64,000 nucleotides of DNA, taken from contig JACGWO010000005.1 in the NCBI GenBank assembly GCA_034509735.1, positions 33,448,479 through 33,512,478 of the forward strand. Direction: 5' to 3'. Shown piece after piece: positions 34,840-46,255 of this stretch (the first letter of the stretch is position 1; the number at the start of each line of letters is the position of its first letter). The notes beneath the pieces were generated by a model. The model did no database searches, had not been told where the DNA came from, and saw only the letters and a program-made list of their open reading frames with translations. The translations under genes and the position numbers were made by a program. The stretch is from Sesamum alatum (lineage: Eukaryota > Streptophyta > Magnoliopsida > Lamiales > Pedaliaceae).

Positions 34840-35150
34840 ATATTGTGGTTAGGTCTTATGCAAGAAGTATTGTTTTCACATATTGTTTTGACGTCTAGAT
34901 TACTTCAAACGAGCTATTTATTGCAACTCATCATTTTCTTGGCCGGAAACCTTGATGATACATCGGAGTTGATCATTGAATCTGACTCCATGTTTGTTGT
35001 TAACAGCATGATCAGCCTTCAACCTCTGCAGTCCAGGAGCTTGGAGAGTCTTCCTCAGGCTCACCGGAGGGACTTCTCTAAACTCGGCTATGTTCGTATC
35101 CAACATTGCTTCAGGGGAGCTAAATCAGGCCGCAGACTACTTAGCTACAA
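34840..35150 (+). pseudogene. RNase H-like (RVT_3) relic of a retroelement
   Basis: The plus-strand frame contains SELIIESDSMFVVNSM followed by KLGYVRIQHCFRGA, and in the next frame ELNQAADYLAT. This is the IIESDS...(R)E(A)NQAADxLA signature of plant non-LTR RNase H domains. The frame change and missing catalytic N-terminus mark it as dead. No reverse transcriptase remains nearby. Confidence 0.65.
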
Positions 35151-35166
35151 TGAAAATCCAACATAA

Positions 35167-36577
35167 CCCTCTATAAAATCAACCCTACAAACAGAAGTAG
35201 CAAATGTCGGACAGACAAACTGGCGTGCTGAAGTATATTCACAAAAAACAAAATGATTTTCAATCAGTTTAATATTTAGGTACGGAGACAAAAGGAGTTG
35301 CCGGAGGTAAAAGCGATAGCACTGGTATTATCTTTTAAAACTAGATTGCGTTGCAACATGGAACTTTAACAACAGAGTTCTGCTCAACATGAGCATCTCA
35401 AAGGTTAGAAACTTAGCTACATAATAGTCTAAAGAGTCGTCAAGAGAAGCATGAAATAATATAGCCGAATACACTCGTCTTCATTTACATATAGCTAGAA
35501 TTAGAATTTCAAGTTTACCTGATCCATCGTCTTGTTTCATTCCAAGATGGCAACATAGATCAGAACTATCTGAAACAGTGTGGAAAAGATGCAGAGTGCT
35601 TTGATCTTGAAGCCCCTTTGTAGTCTCATATGAAAAAACAGATCCGAGCCAGATAAATTTGTGATTCACTGTGCAAAGAAGATCAGAGCCAGAAAAGTTT
35701 TCCAGGTTGAACAAAGTGGCATAATACTAAAATCTTCTATATAATATTTTGCTGCGTCTGGCTAGTTTGATACTAAGTTCTTCTCTTTCTAATGAAGGTT
35801 TGGTTGCTCTGCCTGTCGACTGAGTTACCGCATCGTCCATTTCCAGTATTTCTAAACCACATCTTGATTCTAGTGACGAATTTACCAGAGCGCTCTTCAT
35901 TCCAGACCCTGAACCACAGTTTCAATCCCTCAGAATTCCTAAATCTGTGAGCCCCAAGCCGAACAAGATGTGAGCAAGTATATATTTTCTTGCGGAACAA
36001 CGCATAAATTTATCCCCTCAGGTTTCTTCAATAATAGTGTCATGAAGATCCATACACAATTAAGTATGTTCCCAACATACTTTCGCGAAAATTTTAATCA
36101 TCACGTTCTCTATCAGAAATTCAGATGTCAAACTGAGAAAAGCAACTACACTCACCCAAATGCTTCTGCAAATATTTGTATCCAGAAATTGCCATTGGAA
36201 ACCAATTCCAATATTCCATGATATACTCGGCATATCTGACTACTCATCGCATGCATTCCTCATAAAAGTTGTATAAGCCGCGTGTAGAAGATCACAGTAA
36301 CAGGTAACTAACAATTATACAGTCTCAGCGGCTCGGCAAACCCCAATGAATCTCTTGCATGGGAGTGCTTCAAAGTTATCTTAAAGGAGAACTACAACAA
36401 GAAACTAAAATACCTACAATTTTATCATCCCAGGCTGCTTACTCTGCAGCCAATAATTCAAAGGGAAGAGTGGGGCATATATAGCCAATCCTTAATGCAA
36501 ACCAATTCACATCACATGCAGCAAAATATCACAAACTTCTACCCCTCTCTCCTCCCACAAAATGATTCTTTATGAGC
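35167..36577 (-). other. 3' flank of the NYN gene
   Basis: Includes the probable 3' UTR near 36300-36577. Two minus-strand open frames (35481..35714, 35773..36000) show no known domain and no clear splice connection, so they are not called. Confidence 0.4.
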
Positions 36578-39558
36578 TTAAGTAGCAGCTGCCAACCCTG
36601 GATCAGGGTTGATCTCTGCAATTGTAACCTTAATTGGTTTCCATCCTGACTGATAATTACAGATAATCCACTTTTTCATGTTAATTACCATGTGTAAAAT
36701 CTGGAGTATTTCACCCAAAGAAATCTCTTTTAAGCACATCTTTTTCATAATTGTAGCTGCCTCATACCTAAACACCAAATGAAAAAGATTGAGAAACATG
36801 ATAGATTTAATTGTGAAAAAAAGATCACATCATTCAGAAAATTATACACGCAAAATGAATATTGACACCCTAGACAACAATGACATACCTGCATTGGGTA
36901 TCCAGTATTGCAGATCGTCCAGCAGAGGATGAAAGAAATTTCTGGATTTCATCCCAGGTCGATTTTGAGTACTGCTTCATATTACCAGCCAGGGGGTTCA
37001 CACACTGCCATAGTTTCTCATTTTTCCCAACATACATCTGCAGGTTACCTAACTGCTGCTGTACTACCAACTGCTGCTCAACGGCATATGCTAAAGCTTT
37101 CTTAACATCAGTATTACGATGCCTGGGATCCCCATATTTAATGCAATCCATAATATTTTCCTCAGTTGGCACAATCTTCTCATGTTTAAGGGTGTTCAGA
37201 GCAAGTAGAATGATCCCAATAAGACCTTGCACATATTCAGAAGGTTTCGGACATCCGGGTGTTGCAGACACGCTATTAACAGGGATGGTGGAAGTTCCAA
37301 CTGCAGAAGAGAATGGTGGTGGAATCTCTTGATTACCATGGAAGAACCTGCTGGTCTGTACGTCTTGATAAAAGGGTTTCTTTTGTGCATTATATCCTTT
37401 TTGGGGAATGCTAAAGCTAACGCGATTTGAAGACTCAATAGAATTTTGCCTTCTCTCTCCTCCATTTCGTGGTTGGGGAGAAGGAGAGCTGCGATCATGT
37501 CTGGGGTATTCAGAAATATTTAAATTGCCAATATCAGGTGCATATGTTGAAGGACCTGATGTCAAGTTAGGAGAACCAGGCCTGTGAGGCATTACAGGGG
37601 GAGGACGCCAATGCTGATTGGTTGATGAAGAACTAACTGGCAGCAATGCTGGTTCAACAGAGTGACCATTTGCCCTTACTGACTGAGAATAGTGATTGTG
37701 ATGAGAGCCGTGAGGGTGACTGGTATTGGCCCATGAAGAATCAGGATTACCAGGAGCATAAGTGAATCCTGATCCAGGAGTTGCAACTTTTGGGTTATAA
37801 TTACTAGTTAACTCCTGAGGATCATTGCACTGCTTAGGGTGTCCATATGCCGGTTGACGGAAGTTGCCGTTGTTATAATCTTCTTCAGATCCAACCATGG
37901 TATTTGAAGTTCTTGGCATACCAGGCTGAGTAAAATTTCTACGATTTTGTTTCCCTTTATGTTTTAGGTCAGTTCCTCTCCCCATATTTGAAAATTTCTG
38001 ATTTCCCAAATGGAAACTGTCATGAAAAGAATCCACAGGTTGCGTTGCCTGGATGGATTCTGTAACCAGTGAGTCAGTGCCTGAAGAATACCCATAACCA
38101 TTATTTACAAATTGGGTATACTCAACATTTGTAAGCGGTGGCCCTCCAGCTGATAGACTTGTCCAGAGCCACACACTCTTTGCAGCAGCAAGAAGTGGTG
38201 CAGAAGCTTTTTGCGGTTGTGCTAGAAGAATATTATATCGACGCATGCGCAGTTGGTGGAGAGCATTTGAGAAATCTCGGTCTCCAGATATCAATAGATA
38301 ATTGGCAGGGGCAGGATTGTCAACTGCCCAAAACAACATGTCCACCAGAATCTTCTTGTCACTGGCATCTTTCACACCTGATCAAATAAAATGTCGGGAT
38401 TATGTTGCATTCCACAAGGTGAATACTAATAAACAAAAATATTTCATACAATCAGCTCCAGGTAGCAAACAAGTCTTATGCAGTAACTAGTTTTGAAAAG
38501 AACAGCTCGATATATCAACCATCACTTTCAATCTTGCATCACATGAAAGAGTTCTAGCAAGTCAGCGCTGCCCAATAGAACAACACATGGAAATGTAACC
38601 AAGTACCTAATGCCCACGATAGCTACACGCTTTTGTAGGCACATAGCCATGTGTTGGGTGGGAAAAGTATCAACAATTATGAGACCAAATCAGGCATGCT
38701 ACCTGTACAGATTGCTGCAAGAACATCCTTGATACGTATTCCATGGCAATAAAACTTTTCCCAGTCATAACCATATGGAACAAGTTAGTTTAGCAGTTTG
38801 AGATCTCACAACACTATATATTCGCAGTTTAAAATGCCTCAGAACCGCACTTCAGAGTCTCAATCCACTTCATTCGTTACTGAGACCACTGATACTGCCA
38901 ATAACATAATACAACACTGAATTTAAGACATCTCTCTTTCAATCACAATGGCACAATAACAATAGGCACTCAGAAGTCCTCTAGCAATCAATCAGCCGGG
39001 AATCCATCACAACCACATAAATCACAGTTAAGAACGCAAGATCAACCAATCTATCAAACATTAAGTTAAAAGACTTCCAACAAGCCACCAGATTTAACTC
39101 TTCTCACTCAACTCACTCTCCAACCTACCGAGCACCAAAATCTACCCACCCGTAAACCAAAATTCAAAAAATTAGCTAGTCAAAGATACAGAACTATAAG
39201 AAAACAACCCAATCAACTCGATCCAACAAATCTCAGCAACATCAGTGAGAGACTTACCAGCAGGGACGTGATTAAGGGCGACGCCGGTACTGTTAAGCGC
39301 CTGCTGAACGGAGGCAGAGATCCTAGTGGTGTCACCGTACGCGGAGATGGAGACGGGGCCACAGTAATTCATCTTGATTAAGGCGGAGCTAATATTCTGT
39401 GCGATTTTGTGGGGATCGCACGTTTTCGGCACGTGACAGTTCTCGATGTCCCACCACACCGAGGTCTTCGCCTTGACATACTGCTCCTCGGCCGTCTCCG
39501 GTACTTGCTGCGACTGCGGTCCGCCCCCACCCATCGCCCCAGCCAGATTAGAATTCAT
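36578..39558 (-). CDS. NYN-domain (MARF1/limkain-type) putative endoribonuclease
   Basis: Three exons, complement 39258..39558, 36889..38377 and 36578..36767, joined in phase, encode 659 residues. The N-terminal NYN (PIN-like) domain spans about residues 30-165: VWWDIENCHVP (Asp37, Asn40), ILVDMLFW (Asp113) and ISGDRDFS (Asp133, Asp135) supply the acidic metal-binding cluster. A long low-complexity Ser/Pro/Asn-rich middle (about 170-440) follows, then a conserved C-terminal helical region (IILLALNTLKHEKIVPTEEN; EILQILHMVINMKKWI) that may be an OST-HTH-like RNA-binding fold. Arabidopsis relatives include At3g62200 and neighbours annotated as putative endonuclease or glycosyl hydrolase. Start chosen at MNSNLAG because ATTATTGCAG just upstream is a good acceptor, implying a 5'-UTR intron. 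Substrate unknown. Confidence 0.88.
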
Positions 39559-39715
39559 TGAGTCTGCAATAATCAACTCGTGAGTAGCAATCTAGAGTTG
39601 GAGCGAGGTTGGGTTTCACGGTGGCCGGAAAAGGCGCAGGATAGCATTGGAAAAAGGGGATTTTATGGTCTGGGTTTGGGGGTTAGTAGAGCAGTTGGTG
39701 TATTTTATGTATTTG

Positions 39716-39727
39716 TTTATTTATATG
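39716..39727 (-). promoter_or_regulatory. TATA box of the NYN gene
   Basis: Minus-strand ATATAAATAAAC about 160 bp upstream of the start codon. Confidence 0.5.
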
Positions 39728-39809
39728 GTGCGCAGTGTGCGAAGGAAGAAGACTAAAAAGAGAGACTTAGGAAAGAGCGCGTGGTGGTAGTAGACCTTGA
39801 CGTGGAACT

Positions 39810-40553
39810 TGGTGGAAAATGGTGAATGATAAATTAAAGGATAAATCGTGACAAGTGATTGGTTACGATGTGTGACACATAACGGACTCGTGATAGCTTG
39901 TGACAGCTCGTGACACGTAGATGATGGTTGATGGGCCCCAATCATCATCCGGTCGTGTCTGATCAACCTAATGGGTGTATCCTTTGGTTGAAATGATATG
40001 TCCATTGGGTGAAACCCTTTGGATGAAATGATGTGTCCATTTGTGTGAAATGGTATGTCCTTTGGATAAAAGGATGCATCCATTTGAGTTAAATGGTATG
40101 TCCTTTGGATTAAAGGATGCATCCATTTGAGTTAAATGATATGTCCTTTGGGTGAAATGATGCATCCATTCGGTTGAAAGGTCATAACTTTTCAAAGGCA
40201 TCTTTTCTGATTGGACATATCCATACGAAACACCTTTCCAACTCCTATAAATAGATCTCCCATTTTCATTTCATGGTATTATTCAAGCATTCAACTATTC
40301 ATAGCATTCTTAAGCATACAAAGCATTTTAGAGTTTAGCAAGAGAGTTTCAAGATATCATTTGGTTCGCCGTTTCTCAAAGTTTGCAGTGCTGCTACTTT
40401 GAGATATAAAGTCGTTGTATCTTGGGAGACAAATTGCCAATTCCGTGAGCACCAGAGCGGGGCAATAATTGTCTTAAAGATAAAGAGTCTAACTCTTGCC
40501 TCGACTTTGTAATACACAATTTTCCGCACTATCTAACTCATTCATTCATTACA
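39810..40553 (+). mobile_element. Solo LTR (744 bp) in the NYN promoter, TSD GAACT
   Basis: Bounded by TGGTGGAAAATGG at the left and TTCATTACA at the right, with GAACT duplicated at 39805..39809 and 40554..40558. Internal LTR organisation: a TATA box CTATAAATAGATC near 40240 followed by a transcribed-region-like segment with GAGCGGGGCAATAATTGTC, resembling Copia-type LTRs. No internal element body is present. The U3-like half contains a minisatellite. It lies about 80 bp upstream of the NYN TATA box and points away from that gene. Confidence 0.7.
39965..40185. repeat. Minisatellite inside the solo LTR (about 43-bp unit of two half-units)
   Basis: Repeats of ATGCATCCATTTGAGTTAAA + TGGTATGTCCTTTGGATTAAAGG. 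Each unit is a dimer of related 21-22 bp halves (ATGTCC(A/T)TT...). The two central copies are nearly identical. Confidence 0.85.
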
Positions 40554-40558
40554 GAACT

Positions 40559-40707
40559 TGGGTTTTAATGAATATATACACATACCACGGCGTCGTTAGG
40601 ACTTAGGACCGCAGTTGGTCTTCGGCCCAAACACGACGTTTGTGTATTTACGTGGGTTTGCAAATGATTATTTTAAATATTTACTAATCATTATGGCATG
40701 CGGTTTA
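40559..40707. other. Intergenic between the solo LTR and the next repeat
   Basis: Short stretch with GGCGTCGTTAGG and TACGTGGG motifs; it may be displaced original promoter sequence of the NYN gene. Confidence 0.35.
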
Positions 40708-41345
40708 TGTGTATAAATAATAAAAAAAAATTATATTTTAAAATATATTATTGATGGGGTGAAATTCGGGAAAAATGTAGCCTAAACACGTGCACCAAAC
40801 GAATACAAGAAACTTAACAAAAATAAGAAAGTAAGAAGTGAACTTGCAATATGCATTAAAAAGTCTCCCAAATAATAAGATTCACCCCCTATTTATAGTA
40901 AATTCTAGGGGGTGAAATTACAATATTATCCCTTAATCCTACGGCCTAGATTAAATAGACGAGGGTGTTTCCGTCATTTTCTAGACCCCACTTTCTTTTC
41001 AACTTCCACCTCTTCAACTTCCCTTTAACTCCCATTAAGGGCTCTAATGTAATTATTTATAAAATTTGGGACCTTCTCGTAAATTCTCTCTTTTAATTAT
41101 TCTTCTCCACATCAATTATAAATAAAAGTAAAATATATAAACTAATACATCATATTAAAAAAAAAGAAAATAAAGAAAAAATTAACTTATCAATTAATAT
41201 AAAATTTGAAAAGTTGAATAAAGTAATTATCATATCAGTTGAGGCCTGAGGGTTATTTTTAGCATTACAAAAAAGTGGTGCGACAGTGTCACTAACTGTC
41301 ATTTGTGAGTAAAAAAATATTTTTTTTATATAATAGTATAGATTA
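40708..41345 (-). repeat. Dispersed AT-rich repeat, copy 1 (host of solo LTR 40752-41114)
   Basis: Excluding the inserted LTR, this segment aligns with the reverse complement of 44900..45140 (TTTTAAAATATATTAT, AGTAAAATATATAAACTAA, TATATAATAGTATA). Possibly a non-autonomous Helitron family by its TATACTATTATA end. Confidence 0.7.
40752..41114 (-). mobile_element. Solo LTR (363 bp), TSD ATTAT
   Basis: TGATGGGGTGAAATTCG ... TTCTCCACATCA flanked by ATTAT at 40747..40751 and 41115..41119. A TATA box (CTATAAATAGGGGG on the minus strand) gives the orientation. Its ends (TGATG/CATCA) resemble those of the nested element at 4223-8279. The paralogous repeat near 45100 has a single ATTAT and no insertion. 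Confidence 0.9.
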
Positions 41346-41739
41346 GGGTAAATTACAGTCCCCCCCTAAGGTTTGGCATACTTACAAATACCCCTTGAGG
41401 TTTGTAATTTTTAATTAAAGGTCTGAAATTGATTATTTTGCGCTTGAATTTTTTATTAAAATTGTAGAAAAATCAATCAAGGCAAATTGTATTATTATTG
41501 TTTTGTGTAAAAAACTTAAAAAACCTCTCCATGCACATTGTTGTCCAAATTTTTTTAAAAAACTAAACAAAAATAATTTATTGCATAAGGGCATTTTGGC
41601 CAATTCACCATAAAAAAAGGGATGAAAATGGGTTATTTGTTAAACGGTTACAAACCTCTTGAGTATTTGTAATTTTTCAAACAATAAGAGAGCATTTGTA
41701 ATTATGTCAAACCTCAGGAGATGTAGCTGTAATTTTTCC
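41346..41739. mobile_element. Mutator-like MITE, family A second copy
   Basis: Begins GGGTAAATTACAGTCCCC and shares long stretches with 33151..33659 (CATACTTACAAATACCC, ATTAAAATTGTAGAAAAATC, GGGCATTTTGGCCAATTCAC, GTAATTATGTCAAACCTCA). Flanks TATAGATTA and TATTTATTA match at 7 of 9. Confidence 0.85.
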
Positions 41740-41748
41740 TATTTATTA

Positions 41749-43019
41749 ATAAATTTTTTTTGAAAAAGTATTTTTTATTTTATATTTTTTTTTGTGAATT
41801 GATTGAATCAAAATTAATTTAAATGAAAAGTTATGAAAAAACTCTCCACCACTTTATATAACTTATTAGTAAAATTGTAAATATTACCATATTTTGGTGA
41901 TTTTCAAAATTATATTCACACCCTCGATTTAAGGCCGGATTCACACAAGAGTTCGTATGAATAAATTGGGCTACAAAAATTTTAAGTAATTTTGAGCTCA
42001 ATTAGGTTGGGAATTTGGGGATTAGGGTCTTGGAAAGAGAGGGAATGAGTGAGTTGATTTGAAGAGTTAGGGGAAACCAAAATGAGTTGTTAATTTGGAA
42101 GAAGATGCAATATATTTGTACCTCACAAAGGGATCCCCTTAAGCTTCTAACTGAGAATTAACGATTGGGACTAAAATTATCGAAAAATAGTAACTTAAGA
42201 GACTAAAATTATAGTTTATGAAACAAATCAGATGATCAAAATTATTGTAGTGGTATTTTAAAGTGACCAAAAATATAATTTTTCCTAGCACCATCTACAT
42301 GCTTAATGTGTGTGTTTAATTTTCTAACTTTAAATTATAAAATTTACTAAATTTGTTATGAAATATTTTTATTATTATCTAAGTATTTATTGATTATGAT
42401 AAGTGTAATAAATAAATAAATAAAAATAAAAATAAATAAGAATTGAAGGTAAAGTAATTAATCAATCCATTGATTGAATTAATAAATTAGATTTATTAAA
42501 TATAACCTATAAATTATGCGATCAAAAATAATAATTTTATCCTGAATTAGGTCAACTGACAACCACGGCAACGCCACGTTAACTTTTTAATGGAAGAGTA
42601 TAAAAGAATAGAACTTGAAGAATTTCAAATAAACATGACTGAAAATAAAAAATCAAAAATTAATGGGACCAAAATTGAATAAGATTTAAATTATGAAATG
42701 AAACATGATATATATATTTTTTCCCCCTATTTTCTACTTAAAGATACGGTATTTTGTGGATTTCAAGATGTTGATTAAGGATGAATCTTTGGAGTTCACG
42801 TCCTCTTTGGTGAGCACAATTACAATTTTCAGAGATATATTACTTGAGAGATTGTGTGGAACCATATCTACTATCTGGACAAGGTTTGTTGAATGTTGCA
42901 AATTCCCATTCGACATGCTTGCATATTTGTTTTCCTACCCACCATTTGTCGTTGCATGTGAGAAAAAGACTATGAACTCGTCCTAAACCCCTCTTTTAGA
43001 GGTTCAAGATTTAGTTAGG
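41749..43019. other. AT-rich intergenic, no gene seen
   Basis: Contains an (AATA)n stretch near 42410-42440. The paired opposite open frames near 42705-42986 show no codon or domain signal. Confidence 0.5.
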
Positions 43020-43690
43020 TATGAGTTTTACATTAGTTGCAAATGAGGAATTTAAATAGTTTATCAGTTATAATGCGCCCACTTCCCTGGCGAGATGCAT
43101 TTTTAAGGACGCCCGTGGGGCTCATGAAGCTAAAACAAATTATACATCGGGTAATGGGTCACCAATCGCGTCACAGGTTGCATCATATATTGATGAGACC
43201 ATGTGTCTATCCCAAGCCCCTTATCTAGAATTGATGATATAAATACACATCCAATATTAATTGTAGATTAGGAACTTAAGTGGTTTATAAGGCACAATGC
43301 TTCATTTCCCTACCAAATAGTTTTTTTCAGGACAAAACTGTAAGGCTCATATGAAACCAATGTGGCCCATACCTCGTGTCGTGAGGCACAAATTGTGTCA
43401 CGCACTTCATTATTTGCGCGTCATCTATAAAAACGAGGGCATGACCCATCCCAAACCCCTTGTTTGGGAGCTCATGTTATGTACCTATCCAAAACCCCTC
43501 GTTCGGAGGTTGGTGATGGTGTCACACGTCTCACTTTAATTGCAAATTAAGAGTTTGAATAACTTATAAGTTTTAAGGCATTCTCCCTCTAATGAGGTAC
43601 ATTTTCAAGAACAAACCACGAGGCTCATTAAACCATAACAAACAATATATCACCTAACAAATTATCGATTAAGTTGTAGGTTGCAATAAT
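43020..43690. repeat. Three diverged tandem copies of the GAGGAGTTTAAGT repeat family
   Basis: Units starting near 43030, 43260 and 43540, each with (A/T)ATT(A)GTTGCAAATGAGG or ATTAATTGTAGATTAGG, TTTATAAG, a CATTTCCCT-like tract, and (C)ATGTGTC(T/C)ATCCCAAGCCCC / ACCCATCCCAAACCCC endings. Same family as 33840..34230. Confidence 0.7.
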
Positions 43691-43965
43691 TTCTAAGGGT
43701 GTATTTGGATTTGAAAGAAGAATTTGGAGAAAATATTTCAAATAACTCCATTTAAAGAATTTAAAATCCATCTATAATTATCAAAACATAGCTCAGAATT
43801 AAAGTGGAAGAATTTAAAATTCTTTAAATTTTGTATCATACCAACAAATTCAAAGTTTATAGTGCCTCTTATTTTGTTTCGAGACTTTGTATGATGTTGC
43901 ATCATGTGTGTTTTCCCTTATGCTTTTTCCCTTTTATTAATGTGCCATTGTATGTATCAATTTTA
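43691..43965. other. Intergenic
   Basis: Nothing recognised. Confidence 0.45.
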
Positions 43966-44198
43966 AAATAAATTACATCAACAATCAATGAGGTCAAGTT
44001 TAATTACATAAATTTCTTATATCTTTTATAAAATTATAGATATATCCCTCAAGAGAGTATTTGTGTAAAATTTCTCCATTTAATAGGGGGTGTACTATAA
44101 TTACAACTACATCCTCAAGGGATATACTTGTAAATTTATAAATAATAGGAATTTTTGTAATTAGGCATAACCTAAGGGGATGTCAATGTAATTTACCC
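43966..44198. mobile_element. Mutator-like MITE, 233 bp
   Basis: Inverted ends AAATAAATTACATCAACAAT and GGGTAAATTACATTGACATC (right end reverse-complemented). Flanks TCAATTTTA and TAACTTTTA match at 7 of 9. The end sequence is shared with family A. Confidence 0.7.
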
Positions 44199-44240
44199 TA
44201 ACTTTTAGGATTGTTGTTGACTTTTTTGTATGAAAATTAA

Positions 44241-44779
44241 AGGAATAATTATACCGCACTTCGTTGATGTTTTGTGTAATTATACAGACTTCTTATGGTT
44301 TAAAAAAATTACATCTACTCCACCGGCATTTGTTTCTGTCCAACAAATAGATTCCCCGTTAGTTAAAATTCACGAAATTTGTTGATTTAGCAAAAAATAT
44401 TAATGAAAAAAAAATTCATATTTACCCCCGATTAACTTACTACTAACTTATTACAAGTCAAATAAATTTTTTCTGTCCAAACTATCATTATAAGGGTGAA
44501 GATGTACCTCACATGCGTTACATTAGTACGTGTGAAGATGTATAAGAGTAGTTTGATCAAAAAAGAATTGTTTCACCTACAATAAGTTAGTAATAAATCA
44601 ATTATGGACAAATATCAATTTTTTTTTTGCTAATATCGACAAATTTATCGAATTTTAACTAATGAGAGAATTTATTTATTGGATAAAAAATAAACGTTAT
44701 ATGTACTATATACAATTTTTCCAATTACATACACTAAATGTGTAATTATATCGAATTTAGAAATACGGTATAATTATTT
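44241..44779. mobile_element. Mutator-like MITE, 539 bp
   Basis: Ends GGAATAATTATACCGCACTT and AAATAATTATACCGTATTTC (right end reverse-complemented). Flanks GAAAATTAA (44232..44240) and AAAAATTAA (44780..44788) match at 8 of 9. It lies about 40 bp from the preceding MITE. No ORF. Confidence 0.8.
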
Positions 44780-44902
44780 AAAAATTAAGTTATTAAAGAT
44801 AAAAAGGGTATCTTCTGATACATATCCACTCTTGAAGTAGGTGAACCAATTGAAACATTTTAAGGCCCACCTACCCATATAGCGGTACGGTACATTTATA
44901 CT

Positions 44903-45183
44903 ATTATATAAAAAAAATTTATTTTTTATTAAAAAATGAGGGTTGATGATATCGCCGCACCACTTTTATATAATGTAAAAAATAACCATCAATTGATATA
45001 ATAACTATTTTATTTAACTTTTTAAATTTTATGTAATTGATAAATTAGTTTTTTTTTTCTTTATTTCCTTTTTTTTTAATATGATGTGTTAGTTTATATA
45101 TTTTACTCTTATTTATAATATATTTTAAAACATAAACAATTATTTATTATATATACGCAAAAATAACGTGTCACGACAACTAG
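44903..45183 (+). repeat. Dispersed AT-rich repeat, copy 2; possible non-autonomous Helitron
   Basis: Starts TTTATACTATTATATAAAAA and ends ACAACTAG before T, which would fit a degenerate Helitron (5' TC, 3' CTAG, A^T insertion), although the 5' C and a strong hairpin are missing. It is the reverse complement of copy 1 at 40708-41345 and carries the uninterrupted solo-LTR target. Confidence 0.45.
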
Positions 45184-46255
45184 TATCTATATAATCGGTA
45201 CTCTTGAATCGTTTATTTGGTTAATTGGGCAATACTCACTTCCCTTGCCACAATATTCCTCCTATAAATACCAACTTCTAAATCACTTTCGATAAATTCT
45301 CTTATTATTACTTTTACTACTTGTATTTCATTTTAATTTCATAGTTTCTATTCTCTCAAATTCGATATTGACTTTATCGTCGAAATTTTTTAATCCAAGT
45401 ACCCTTCGAATGTCCTAACAATGTTGTTCGTTCATGTCCTTAAATATATATATATATATATATATTTTTTATGAATAAAAAGTTAGATTGAGATACACCC
45501 ATTGTGACTACTTCAATAAGAAACTTAATCGTCACGAAATATTTCTTTACACTAAAGAGTGTATTGTTATTATCCAACTTGGTCATTGTAGCTCTGCCAA
45601 GTAACTAGTAAGTCAAGTCCAACCTTCCCTATATCAAGTATTATGGGCCAATCACCGTTATTCTATAATACACCTACATAAAATGACGAATTTTATATTA
45701 TCAATAAAAGTACAATTCAAGCTCACGACATTCAAGTGAAATTGAACGTTTACTTGGACTTGGTTTGACAATATCAAGTGACAATGTATAATTTTATTCC
45801 TAATTTATTGGTTTCATCCAAGAAAAAAAAACGTGATACTAAAATTTTAAAATTATTTTATTCATTTAAAAATAAATTATATCCTATTAAACAATTAATT
45901 TATTCAATTGTTCAATCATGAGACAATCAATGACCTTTTCCTCACTGAGTTGTTGATTCCAACGGACAGAAATCAACCCATAATTCTTTTGATCCTCAAT
46001 CTAAATATGATAAGCCCTCTTAACCTTACTCATTTATTAAATTGTTTCGAGTTGATTCAACATCTCTAATGAAAAATATTTAAACTTTAAATTTTGAAAT
46101 AGATCCCATAATTTAGAACGATATTATTGTTTTCATGTATAATATTTTAATTAATATTTCTTAATATATATATATATATAGTTTAAATTAGATATTAATT
46201 GATTCTTTGCTTTTAATTATTTATTTTTGACCATTCAATAGATGGATAATTATCC
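45184..46255. other. AT-rich intergenic
   Basis: Two (TA)n runs near 45449 and 46165. A TATA-like CCTATAAATACC near 45262 could belong to an LTR remnant, but no borders were found. Confidence 0.4.

Noticed and set aside
42705..42986. 93-residue plus-strand frame
   Set aside because: AT-rich region with an opposing frame of similar length; no family resemblance and no promoter or splice support.
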